Origin: Burkholderiales bacterium
GTDB taxonomy: Bacteria; Pseudomonadota; Gammaproteobacteria; Burkholderiales; Burkholderiaceae_C
DNA length: 64,000 nucleotides
Reading direction: 5' to 3'
Assembly: GCA_016219375.1 (NCBI GenBank)
Contig: JACRNC010000016.1
Span: 282,006-346,005, forward strand
Shown: piece by piece, positions 7,956-15,850 of the stretch
How positions within the stretch are numbered: position 1 is the stretch's first letter
Layout of the letters: each line of letters starts with the position of its first letter
Translations under genes and position numbers: made by a program
Notes under the pieces: generated by a model
Database searches by the model: none
The model's input: the letters and a program-made list of their open reading frames with translations, nothing else
What the model was told of the DNA's origin: nothing

Positions 7956-10319
7956 TCAATGGCGGGGAAGCGCCTCGCCGGCCGGGCCGGCCAGCTCCCC
8001 GTCCGCAGCACCGCCCACAAGCTGCGGCACCACCACCCGGCACACCACCCCGCGCGGCTTGTGGGCCTGCCACTCCACCGTGCCGCCGAGCTGCTTGACG
8101 CGCTTGCGCACGCCGCCCAGGCCCAGGCCGTGGCTCCAGGCCTGCGGGTCGCCGCCGCAGCCGTCGTCGGCCACGCTCAGCTCCAGGCGGCCGGCCTGCA
8201 GCGTGATGGTCACGCACACATGCTTGGCCTGGGCGTGCGCGATGGCATTGCTCACCAGCTCGCGCAGCACGCGGGTCAGCGCCGACCAGGCCACCATGCC
8301 CAGCTCCACGTCCTCGTCGAAGTCCAGCTTCCACACCAGCTCGCAGTGCGCCAGGGCCAGGCGCTGGCCCAGGTCGGCCTTCCATTCGGCAGCGGCATCG
8401 GCAAAGCGGTGGCTCTGCGCGGCCAGGCCGCGGGTGAGCGTCTTCAAGTCCTGCAGCGTGTAGCGGATGTAGTCCTCCATCTGCCGGGTGGGCGCCTGGT
8501 ACATCAGCGTCAGCAGCCGCGCGCCGATGTCGTCGTGCAGGTCCTGGGCGATGCGCGTGCGCTCCTCGCTGCGGCCCTGCTCCACGGCGCGATCAAACGC
8601 CACGGCCCGGCGCAGCTGATCGACGATGCGGTCGGTCAGCCGGGCATCGTCCGCGGTGAACAGGTGCTGGCCCTTGCGCGCATGGCGCATCAGCAGCGCG
8701 GCGGGCCGCGGGGCGGCATCGCTGCCGGCCTCGATGGCCCCAGGCAGATGCGGCACCGGCACGATCAGCCCCGAGCCGTTGCCCACCAGGCGCGAGGCGT
8801 CCACGCCCTGGCGCAGGGCCCAGACCTCCAGCGGCTCGAACAGCTCGCGCAGCAGCCGGGTGAGCAGCAGCCCGGCGCGCTGCGGGCGCGTCTCCAGCTC
8901 GCGGGCGATGCGGTAGAGCCGCTCGAACAGCCGCTCCATCGTCAGCCGGTGGCTGCCCAGCAGGTGGGTGACGATCCATTCGCGGGCCCACAGGTAGGCG
9001 CCCAGCGCGAAGAAGAGCGACAGCGTCAGCGAGGCGAACTGCCCCAGCGAGAACACCGCCACGAACACCAGGTCCAGCAGCGTCGCCACGGTGGTGGTGG
9101 CAGCCAGCAGCGAGAACTCGCGCAGCACCTGCTGCGAGCGCGACAGATACGGCACCAGCAGCAGCAGCGACGCCAGGAACACGTACCAGATCATCGCCCC
9201 CACGCTGGCCACGTTGAACTGCAGGTCCGGCCGCTGGTCGGTGCAGGCCACGGCCAGCGTCAGCAGCACCCAGGTGCCCAGCGTGATCGCGCCGAAGCGA
9301 CGCAGCACCAGCGCATAGGGATGCGGCTGGCGGCGGCTGGACCAGCTCACCAGCACGAGCGACAGCAGGCCCAGCGCCGTGCAGCCCAGTTGCACCGCCC
9401 ACCAGGCCTGCGGCAGCCGCCCGGCGGCATTGGCGATGGCCAGCCCCGCGGCCAGCAGCCAGCCCAGCGTCACCCACATCCAGCCACGGGCCAGCCGATG
9501 CGGATGCAGCGCGGCGATCTGCACCACCGCCGCGGCCGTGGCCAGGTCGAAGGCGGCGCGCGCCGGCCAGTCCCAGCGGGCGGGCAGGATGGAGGCGCTC
9601 AGGCCCTGTCCGGCCTCCACGGCCATGAACACCAGGTTGCCGCACTGCGCCAGCGCGGTGATCGCATAGGCCACGCTCAGCCCGCTGGGCCCGGACAGCA
9701 GCACGGCCGCGGCCACCAGATAGAGCACCAGCGCCAGCCCGCCCAGCAGCCAAAAGACGCCGGGCAGGCTGCCCACGCCGCCGGGCGCGAGCTCCACATA
9801 GACGGGGTAGGTCTGCTCGAAGCCCAGCTCCACGCTGGCCGGCAGCTCCTCGTCGCCCTGCAGCGCCTGGGCGCGCCAGGCCAGCGCCTGGGCCTGGCGG
9901 GCGCGGGCCGGGTCGCTGGCGATCCAGCGGGCCGACTCGCGCAGGCTCAGCGGGTCGGCCGCCCAGGTGCGGCCCTGGTTGCCGCCGATCCACGACAGCG
10001 TGCGCCCCAGGTGCGGCTGCAGCGCCGGGAGGCTGCTGGCCGCCAGCACCACCTGTCCGCCAGGCGTGGGGCGCCAGTGCACGTCCAGGTGCGGCTGGCG
10101 TGCCAGGCCCACGGCCAGCAGGTACAGCCCCAGGCAGCCGGTCAGCACCGCGCCCACCAGCAGCCGCAGCCGCCAGCCGATCCAGCGCGGCGGCTCGGCG
10201 TCCAGGCTCAGCGCCTCGTCCAGGGTGCCGGCCCAGGGCTCGGCGGGCAGGTCGGCCTCGCCGCGTGCAGGCAGCCCGCGCCGCGGCCGGGCGGGGAGAG
10301 CGGGCGCCGTCTGGGCCAT
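7956..10319 (-). CDS. NarX/LiaS-type sensor histidine kinase with multi-TM sensor
   Basis: Membrane kinase of the HisKA_3 class, partner of the NarL-type regulator upstream. In the 787 residues I see TM1 at about 50-70 and an extracytoplasmic region of about 110 residues. Six to seven more hydrophobic helices lie between about 188 and 445, followed by a GAF-like cytoplasmic part. The phospho-acceptor box is ERTRIAQDLHDDIGARLLTL; the ATPase domain has ELVSNAIAHAQAKHV and VADDGCGGD. The architecture resembles 7TM-type receptor kinases, but I recognise no ligand-binding fold. The gene converges on the UdgX fusion, with 30 bp between stops, and lies 28 bp downstream of its regulator, so the pair is an operon. 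The stimulus is unknown. Confidence 0.85.
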   Translation of the reverse strand: MAQTAPALPARPRRGLPARGEADLPAEPWAGTLDEALSLDAEPPRWIGWRLRLLVGAVLTGCLGLYLLAVGLARQPHLDVHWRPTPGGQVVLAASSLPALQPHLGRTLSWIGGNQGRTWAADPLSLRESARWIASDPARARQAQALAWRAQALQGDEELPASVELGFEQTYPVYVELAPGGVGSLPGVFWLLGGLALVLYLVAAAVLLSGPSGLSVAYAITALAQCGNLVFMAVEAGQGLSASILPARWDWPARAAFDLATAAAVVQIAALHPHRLARGWMWVTLGWLLAAGLAIANAAGRLPQAWWAVQLGCTALGLLSLVLVSWSSRRQPHPYALVLRRFGAITLGTWVLLTLAVACTDQRPDLQFNVASVGAMIWYVFLASLLLLVPYLSRSQQVLREFSLLAATTTVATLLDLVFVAVFSLGQFASLTLSLFFALGAYLWAREWIVTHLLGSHRLTMERLFERLYRIARELETRPQRAGLLLTRLLRELFEPLEVWALRQGVDASRLVGNGSGLIVPVPHLPGAIEAGSDAAPRPAALLMRHARKGQHLFTADDARLTDRIVDQLRRAVAFDRAVEQGRSEERTRIAQDLHDDIGARLLTLMYQAPTRQMEDYIRYTLQDLKTLTRGLAAQSHRFADAAAEWKADLGQRLALAHCELVWKLDFDEDVELGMVAWSALTRVLRELVSNAIAHAQAKHVCVTITLQAGRLELSVADDGCGGDPQAWSHGLGLGGVRKRVKQLGGTVEWQAHKPRGVVCRVVVPQLVGGAADGELAGPAGEALPRH

Positions 10320-10347
10320 CGCCGCGGCGGATGCGCCCCTCAGGGCT

Positions 10348-11100
10348 TCAGACCAGGCCCTGCTTGCTGGCCAGCACGGCGGCCTCGGCGCGGCTGGAGA
10401 CGTTGAGCTTCTTGTAGATGGACTTGATGTGGTCGTTGACGGTGAACCACTTGATGCCCATCAGGTTCGCGATCTCCTTGATCGTGAAGCCCTTGCTCAG
10501 GTAGGTGAGCACCTCGTTTTCGCGCGGCGTGAGCCGCTCGCAGTCGGTGCCCGCCTCGCGGCGCGCATCCAGCGGCGCCGGCCGGCTGGTGCCGAAGTCC
10601 GACGGCCCGAAGCCGCTGACCGGCCCGCTGCCGTCGCTGGCGCCATTGCGGAAGTGGCCCAGCAGCCGCCGGGCAATCGCCGGTGACAGCGGCGGCTGGC
10701 CGCGCACGATCTTCTGCAGCTCCTCCACCAGCACCTCGAAGCGGTCTTCCTTGAGCAGGTAGCCGTCCGCGCCGCGCTGCAGGGCGGGGAAGAGGTGCTC
10801 GTCGTCGGAGTACAGCGTGGTGACGATGCGCGTGGCCGGGTAGTGGGCCAGCTCGGACAGCAGCTCCAGCCCGCTGCCGTCGGGCAGCTCCAGGTCCACG
10901 AGGATCAGCTTGTAGCCGTCGTCGTCCGCACCGCTGGCCTGCGCGCGCTGCCCGCTGCGGTGGCCCAGCAGCCGGCGCGCGGCGTCCAGGTCACCGGCCT
11001 CGGTGATGGCGGAGATGTCACTGAAGCTGTCGCGCACCACGCGCGACAGGAAGCCGCGCGCAACAGGGTTGTCTTCGACGATGAGGACCTTGACTCCCAT
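10348..11100 (-). CDS. NarL/FixJ-family response regulator
   Basis: Transcription factor of 250 residues. The receiver domain has the acidic pair in [12 protein letters not shown], phospho-acceptor Asp69 in [13 protein letters not shown] and the switch Lys in GYLLKEDRF. The LuxR-type helix-turn-helix at the C-terminus reads [20 protein letters not shown] and [20 protein letters not shown] Gly/Asp/Arg-rich insert at about 47-62 in the receiver and a 30-residue linker (about 150-185) are unusual. The start is ATG 11100 because the receiver begins at once; the frame runs further upstream without homology. It is transcribed ahead of the sensor kinase. Target genes are unknown; the kinase and the divergent surE are the nearest candidates. 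Confidence 0.88.
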   Translation of the reverse strand: MGVKVLIVEDNPVARGFLSRVVRDSFSDISAITEAGDLDAARRLLGHRSGQRAQASGADDDGYKLILVDLELPDGSGLELLSELAHYPATRIVTTLYSDDEHLFPALQRGADGYLLKEDRFEVLVEELQKIVRGQPPLSPAIARRLLGHFRNGASDGSGPVSGFGPSDFGTSRPAPLDARREAGTDCERLTPRENEVLTYLSKGFTIKEIANLMGIKWFTVNDHIKSIYKKLNVSSRAEAAVLASKQGLV

Positions 11101-11255
11101 GTCTTCAGTCTCGGCGGGGGCTACTGCATGACGGGGCAGGGCGGCGAGCAGGCATGGCGCGGTCCTCGGGGGCGGCGGTCGGCTGGCGGGGGATCGAAGG
11201 ATTATCCACGCGGCCCCTGCGCGTTCCGCCGCTGTCGATATGTAATCCCGCGCCA

Positions 11256-11269
11256 CCCCCGTACGGGGG
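11256..11269. promoter_or_regulatory. 14-bp perfect palindrome CCCCCGTACGGGGG
   Basis: A self-complementary CCCCCGTACGGGGG lies in the 194-bp spacer between the divergent NarL-type regulator and surE, 11 bp upstream of a TACAAT hexamer. It could be an operator, but short GC palindromes are common in such genomes. Confidence 0.35.
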
Positions 11270-11280
11270 GAAGCCCCTCC

Positions 11281-11286
11281 TACAAT
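11281..11286 (+). promoter_or_regulatory. Putative -10 element TACAAT of surE
   Basis: TACAAT ends 8 bp before the surE ATG, which would give a nearly leaderless mRNA. No good -35 is seen 16-18 bp upstream. The same pattern of a -10-like hexamer very close to the ATG occurs before rlmD (GACAAT at 14198-14203). Confidence 0.4.
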
Positions 11287-11294
11287 CTCGCCCC

Positions 11295-12056
11295 ATGCGC
11301 ATCCTGGTGGCCAACGACGACGGATACCTCGCCCCCGGCCTGGCGGCCCTTGTCGAAGCCTGTAGCGGCTTGGGCGAGATCGACGTCGTCGCGCCGGAGC
11401 AGAACGCCAGCGGCACCTCCAACTCGCTCACGCTGCACCGCCCGCTGAGCGTCTTCACCGCGGCCAACGGCTTTCGCTACATCAACGGCACGCCGTCGGA
11501 CTGCGTGCACGTGGCCCTCACCGGCCTGCTGCCCTACCGGCCGGATCTCATCGTCTCGGGCATCAACAACGGCCAGAACATGGGCGACGACACGCTCTAC
11601 TCCGGCACCGTGGCCGCGGCGATGGAGGGCTATCTGTTCGGCGTGCCGGCGGTGGCCTTCTCGCTGGCCGAGCGCGGCTGGGCGCATCTGGACCAGGCCG
11701 CGGCCGTGGCCCGGCGCGTCATCCGCTCCGTCATCGAGCGCCCGCCCGTGCCCGGTGCCTGGCTGCTCAACGTCAACATCCCCGGCACGGCCGATGCCGA
11801 CCGCGCGCCTTGGCAGCTCACCCGCCTGGGCCGCCGCCACGCCAGCGAGCCGGTCATCCGGGCGCAGAACCCGCGCGGCGAGCCCATCTACTGGATCGGC
11901 GCGGCGGGCGATGCACGCGAGGCCGGGCCGGGCACCGACTTCCATGCCGTCACCCAGGGCCGCGTGTCCCTCACGCCGCTGCAGATCGACCTGACCGACC
12001 ACGCCGGCCTGCCCGGCTGGAGCGGCTGGGCCCAGTCACTGGGCGAGTCCGCCTGA
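11295..12056 (+). CDS. surE: 5'/3'-nucleotidase SurE
   Basis: Metal-dependent nucleoside monophosphate phosphatase of the cytosol, linked to stationary-phase survival. The 253-residue product starts with [16 protein letters not shown], where the two Asp residues bind the metal, and continues with [51 protein letters not shown] and [16 protein letters not shown]. These are the complete SurE landmarks, and the length is normal. The ATG at 11295 is the first possible family start. pcm and nlpD follow in the order known from E. coli, where rpoS comes next. Confidence 0.96.
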   Translation: MRILVANDDGYLAPGLAALVEACSGLGEIDVVAPEQNASGTSNSLTLHRPLSVFTAANGFRYINGTPSDCVHVALTGLLPYRPDLIVSGINNGQNMGDDTLYSGTVAAAMEGYLFGVPAVAFSLAERGWAHLDQAAAVARRVIRSVIERPPVPGAWLLNVNIPGTADADRAPWQLTRLGRRHASEPVIRAQNPRGEPIYWIGAAGDAREAGPGTDFHAVTQGRVSLTPLQIDLTDHAGLPGWSGWAQSLGESA

Positions 12057-12069
12057 TCCGCGCCGCCCG

Positions 12070-13107
12070 ATGACCGCCCCCCGCGACAAGAAGCCCGGCG
12101 CAACGAGCTTCCCGCTGCGGCTGGACCGCGTCGAGCCTGCCCCGCGCCGGCTGGTCAGCGCACCGCTGGCCACCGTGCCGGCCCCGGCCGTCGGCCTGCC
12201 GGCACAGGGTCAGCGCAGCGTGCCGCGCGCCGTGCATCAGCTGGCGCAAGCCTCGTCCGGCACGTCTGCCGCGCAGGCATCGCCGGGGCCCAAGCCCGTC
12301 CAACGGCCCGGCAGCCGGCCGGTGCAGCCACCTGCCGCGCGGCTCGCCGTGGAAGCTCAGCGCCCCGTGCTGCGCCCGCAGCGCCTGCTGCACCAGGCGG
12401 TGCAGGACAGCCTGCGCATGACTGCGCCGACCGGCCTGGGCCTGGACTCCGACGGCGTGCGCCGCCGCATGGTCGAGCGCCTGGCCGCCGGCGGCATCGC
12501 CGATGCCCGCGTGCTGCAGGCCCTGGCCACCGTGCCGCGCCATGCTTTCGTCGATACGGCGCTGGCCGGCCAGGCCTACGAGGACACCAGCCTGCCGATC
12601 GGCCTGGGCCAGACCATCTCCAAGCCGTCGTCGGTCGCCCGCATGATCGAGCTGCTGTGCCAGCGCCCCGGCCTAGCGGCTGCCGAGCCGCGCCCGCTGG
12701 GCAAGGTGCTGGAGATCGGCACCGGCTGCGGCTACCAGGCGGCGGTGCTATCGCTGCTGGCGCGGCAGGTGGTGTCCATCGAGCGGCTGCGCCCGCTGCA
12801 TGACAAGGCCCGCGCCAACCTGGACGCCGCCGGCCTGCGCAGCCCGCGCCTGGTCTGGGGCGACGGCATGCTCGGCCACGCGCCGTCGGCACCTTACGAC
12901 TGCATCATCGCCGCCGCCGGCGGGCAGGCGCTGCCGCCGGCCTGGATCGAGCAGCTGGCCCCGGGCGGCCGGCTCGTCGCGCCGATGGAAGGCACGGCCG
13001 GCAAGGGGCAGATCCTCGTCGTCGTCGACCGCCTGGCCGATGGGCGGCTGGTCCACAGCCAGCAGGAAGCGGTGCACTTCGTGCCCCTAAAATCCGGCGT
13101 CTCCTGA
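12070..13107 (+). CDS. pcm: Protein-L-isoaspartate O-methyltransferase, N-terminally extended
   Basis: Pcm methylates L-isoaspartyl residues of damaged proteins with S-adenosylmethionine, starting their repair. The catalytic part begins near residue 117. It shows VRRRMVERLAAGGIADARVL, TVPRHAFVD, LPIGLGQTISKPSSVARM (the isoaspartate-binding Ser region), VLEIGTGCGYQAAVL for SAM binding, and AVHFVPL at the end. About 115 residues before it are Ala/Pro/Arg/Gln-rich with no domain I recognise; E. coli Pcm has only 208 residues. An in-frame ATG at 12418 would give a 229-residue protein of normal size. Both starts are possible; the frame is open from 12070, 13 bp after surE. The C-terminal core is secure. 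Confidence 0.92.
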   Translation: MTAPRDKKPGATSFPLRLDRVEPAPRRLVSAPLATVPAPAVGLPAQGQRSVPRAVHQLAQASSGTSAAQASPGPKPVQRPGSRPVQPPAARLAVEAQRPVLRPQRLLHQAVQDSLRMTAPTGLGLDSDGVRRRMVERLAAGGIADARVLQALATVPRHAFVDTALAGQAYEDTSLPIGLGQTISKPSSVARMIELLCQRPGLAAAEPRPLGKVLEIGTGCGYQAAVLSLLARQVVSIERLRPLHDKARANLDAAGLRSPRLVWGDGMLGHAPSAPYDCIIAAAGGQALPPAWIEQLAPGGRLVAPMEGTAGKGQILVVVDRLADGRLVHSQQEAVHFVPLKSGVS

Positions 13108-13241
13108 ACGCCATGCCGGCTGCCCTGCACCGCGAGCTGCTCGCCTCGCTCTTGTGCATGCAGCCCGGGCCACCCGGCCCGACCGCGACAGCCGCCGCAC
13201 ACACCGGCCGCTGCGCGGCCCGTCCCGACCACCGAGACCCT

Positions 13242-14135
13242 ATGCCCCTCCACGCTTCCTTCACGCGGCTGGTCTGCGCAGCCGTGATGGCCGCTGCGCT
13301 GGCCGGTTGCGCCTCGCGCAGCCACCGTGCCCCGGTCGAGCAACGCGGCGCTGCCCCGTCCACCGCCACTGCGGAAGCTCCCCGCGTCCTGCCCGGCGCC
13401 GAGAACGCCGGCAAGCCCGGCTACTACACCGTCAAGCCGGGCGACACGCTGATCCGCATCAGCCTGGACGCCGGCCAGAACTGGCGCGACCTGGTCAAGT
13501 GGAACAACCTCGACAACCCGAACGTCATCGAGGTGGGCCAGGTGCTGCGCGTGGTGCCGCCGGGCATGGACCCGACGGTGGCCGCCGCCCGGCCGTCCAC
13601 CGCCGCGTCCACGCCGAAGGCCGACAACCGGCCGATGGAGGTCAAGCCGCTGCCGCCCGTGGGCAGCGCCTCCGGTGCGCCGTCCGGCAGCGCATCGGCC
13701 GCCGGCCATGCCACGCCGCCGGCCGGCCCGGCTGCCAGCCAGACGCCAGCCGCGCGCGACGGCGACGACGACGTGACCTGGAGCTGGCCGGTGCCGGGCC
13801 CGGTGCTCGGCACCTTCGACGATGCCAAGCGCAAGGGCGTGGCCCTGGGCGGCCGTGCCGGCGAGCCGGTGCTGGCCGCAGCCGACGGCAAGGTGGTCTA
13901 CGCCGGCTCCGGCCTGCGCGGCTACGGCAACCTGGTCATCATCAAGCACAACGCCACCTACCTGAGCGCCTACGCCCACAACCAGACGCTGCTGGTCAAG
14001 GAAGACCAGCCGGTCAAGCGCGGGCAGAAGATCGCCGAGATGGGTTCCACCGACGCCGAGCGCGTGCAGCTGCACTTCGAGATCCGCAAGCAGGGCCGCC
14101 CGGTCGATCCGCTCAAGCTGCTGCCGGCGCGCTGA
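13242..14135 (+). CDS. nlpD: NlpD-like lipoprotein: LysM plus degenerate M23 (LytM) domain
   Basis: Outer-membrane lipoprotein expected to activate a cell-wall amidase during division. The 297 residues start with a lipoprotein signal (LAGC, Cys23). A LysM domain follows (YYTVKPGDTLIRISLDAGQ to VLRVVPPG), then a Pro/Ala/Ser linker and a C-terminal M23 fold. In that fold the metal-site residues are lost: the usual HxGxD is replaced by KGVALGG, and the HxH motif reads QLHFE. NlpD of E. coli is likewise non-catalytic, which fits an activator role. ATG 13242 was chosen because it gives the lipobox at the right place. It lies 134 bp after pcm; the next gene is rlmD, not rpoS. Confidence 0.9.
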   Translation: MPLHASFTRLVCAAVMAAALAGCASRSHRAPVEQRGAAPSTATAEAPRVLPGAENAGKPGYYTVKPGDTLIRISLDAGQNWRDLVKWNNLDNPNVIEVGQVLRVVPPGMDPTVAAARPSTAASTPKADNRPMEVKPLPPVGSASGAPSGSASAAGHATPPAGPAASQTPAARDGDDDVTWSWPVPGPVLGTFDDAKRKGVALGGRAGEPVLAAADGKVVYAGSGLRGYGNLVIIKHNATYLSAYAHNQTLLVKEDQPVKRGQKIAEMGSTDAERVQLHFEIRKQGRPVDPLKLLPAR

Positions 14136-14197
14136 AGGCGTCACGCGCCCAGGATCGGCTCATCGGCCCGCGGCGGCTGGCCGGCAGGGTGGCCTGA

Positions 14198-14203
14198 GAC
14201 AAT
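14198..14203 (+). promoter_or_regulatory. Putative -10 element GACAAT of rlmD
   Basis: GACAAT ends 6 bp before the rlmD ATG, leaving little room for a leader. A convincing -35 is not seen. Assigned by resemblance to the TACAAT before surE. Confidence 0.3.
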
Positions 14204-14209
14204 CGCGGG

Positions 14210-15745
14210 ATGACCGTTTCCGCTTCCTTCCTGCCGGCCCAGGCGCCCGCAGACACGGCGGCCGGGCCCGCTCCCGACACCGCTGTTCCCACCACGGCCG
14301 CCTGCGAGGCGGCCGTCTCGTCTGACGCGGCTGATGCCGCAGCCCTTCCTGCCAGCAGGCCGGGCTCGGCGCTGCCGCCGCTGCCGGCCGAGCTGTCAGC
14401 CGCCGGCTGGCTGCAGGTCGAATCGCTGGACCTCGAAGCCCAGGGCGTGGCCCACCGGCCCGACGGCAAGGTCGTCTTCATCGAAGACGCGCTGCCCGGC
14501 GAGGTCGTGCGCGTGGAAGTGCAGCGGCGCAAGAACAACTGGGAGCGCGGCCAAGCGGTCGAGCGCCTGCGCGACAGCGCCCAGCGCGTGGTGCCACGCT
14601 GCCGCTACTTCGGCTTGTGCGGCGGCTGCGCGATGCAGCATGTGCACGCCGGCATGCAGATCGCCGTCAAGCAGCGCACGCTGGAGGACAACCTGCGCCA
14701 TCTGGGCAAGGTGCGCGCCGAGCGCATGCTGCCGCCCATCGACGGCCCGGCCTGGGGCTACCGCTTCCGCGCCCGGCTGTCGGTGCGCCACGTGGCCAAG
14801 AAAGGCAAGGTGCTGGTCGGCTTCCACGAGCGCAAGTCGCGCTACGTGGCCGACATGGAGACCTGCGAGGTGCTGCCGCCGCACGTCTCGGCGCTGCTCA
14901 TGCCGCTGCGCGAGCTGATCGCCGCTATGGACGCCCGCGACCGCCTGCCGCAGATCGAAGTGGCCGTGGGCAGCCGCGTCACGGCGCTGGTGCTGCGCCA
15001 CCTGGAGCCGCTGAGCGCGCCGGATGTCGCCCGCCTGCACGCCTTTGCCGAGCGCCACAGCAGTGCACACGTGCTGCAGTGGTGGCTGCAGCCCAAGGGG
15101 CCGGACAGCGTGCACCGGCTGGAGGACGGAACGCCGCCACTGGCCTACGAGCTGCCCGAGTTCGGCATCACCATGCCGTTCAAGCCCACTGATTTCACCC
15201 AGGTCAACCACCAGATCAACCGCGTGATGGTGGCGCGCGCACTGGCACTGCTGGACGTGCAGCCCGATGAGCGTGTGATCGACTGGTTCTGCGGCCTGGG
15301 CAACTTCACCTTGCCGCTGGCCACCCGGGCGCGCGAGGTGCTGGGCATCGAAGGCAGCGAGGCGCTGGTGGCCCGCTCGCGCGCCAATGCGGTGGTCAAC
15401 GGCGTGCAGGCCCGCACCCGCTTCGAGGCGCGCAACCTCTTCGAGCTGGCGCCGATCGATCTGGCGGCTTATGGCAGTGCGGACAAGTGGCTGGTCGATC
15501 CGCCGCGCGAGGGTGCTTTTGCGCTGGCCAAGGCGCTGAGCGAGGCGGTGCAGCAGCCGGAGACGGCGCCTGGCTTCACGCCGCCGCGGCGCATCGTCTA
15601 CGTCAGCTGCAACCCGGCCACCCTGGCACGCGACGCCGGCCTGCTGGTGCACCTGGCGGGCTACCGCTGCACGGCCGCCGGTGTGATCAACATGTTCCCG
15701 CACACGGCCCACGTGGAGAGCATCGCGGTGTTCGAGCGCGGCTGA
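14210..15745 (+). CDS. rlmD: 23S rRNA (uracil-1939-C5)-methyltransferase
   Basis: RlmD (RumA) methylates a uridine of 23S rRNA using SAM and carries a 4Fe-4S cluster. The 511-residue product has an Ala/Pro-rich leader of about 60 residues, a TRAM domain ([20 protein letters not shown]) and the cluster motif [14 protein letters not shown] (Cys-x5-Cys-x2-Cys). The SAM site reads [22 protein letters not shown] follows, and the nucleophilic Cys is in [13 protein letters not shown]. All catalytic elements are intact. The leader makes it longer than the 433-residue E. coli enzyme; no later start is better supported. It sits where rpoS-rlmD would follow nlpD in related genomes and converges on ligD. 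Confidence 0.95.
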   Translation: MTVSASFLPAQAPADTAAGPAPDTAVPTTAACEAAVSSDAADAAALPASRPGSALPPLPAELSAAGWLQVESLDLEAQGVAHRPDGKVVFIEDALPGEVVRVEVQRRKNNWERGQAVERLRDSAQRVVPRCRYFGLCGGCAMQHVHAGMQIAVKQRTLEDNLRHLGKVRAERMLPPIDGPAWGYRFRARLSVRHVAKKGKVLVGFHERKSRYVADMETCEVLPPHVSALLMPLRELIAAMDARDRLPQIEVAVGSRVTALVLRHLEPLSAPDVARLHAFAERHSSAHVLQWWLQPKGPDSVHRLEDGTPPLAYELPEFGITMPFKPTDFTQVNHQINRVMVARALALLDVQPDERVIDWFCGLGNFTLPLATRAREVLGIEGSEALVARSRANAVVNGVQARTRFEARNLFELAPIDLAAYGSADKWLVDPPREGAFALAKALSEAVQQPETAPGFTPPRRIVYVSCNPATLARDAGLLVHLAGYRCTAAGVINMFPHTAHVESIAVFERG

Positions 15746-15850
15746 GCGTACGGCAGCTGCCGGGCCGGCCCTGCAGGCTGCATCGGCGCAGCAGGAACAC
15801 TGGCGGGGCCCGCGCGCTCACCGCGTGCCGCGTGCCCGGACCCGGCCGCC

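Noticed and set aside
13800-14120. Active M23 endopeptidase
   Set aside because: Required His and Asp zinc ligands are absent; called as NlpD-like activator instead.
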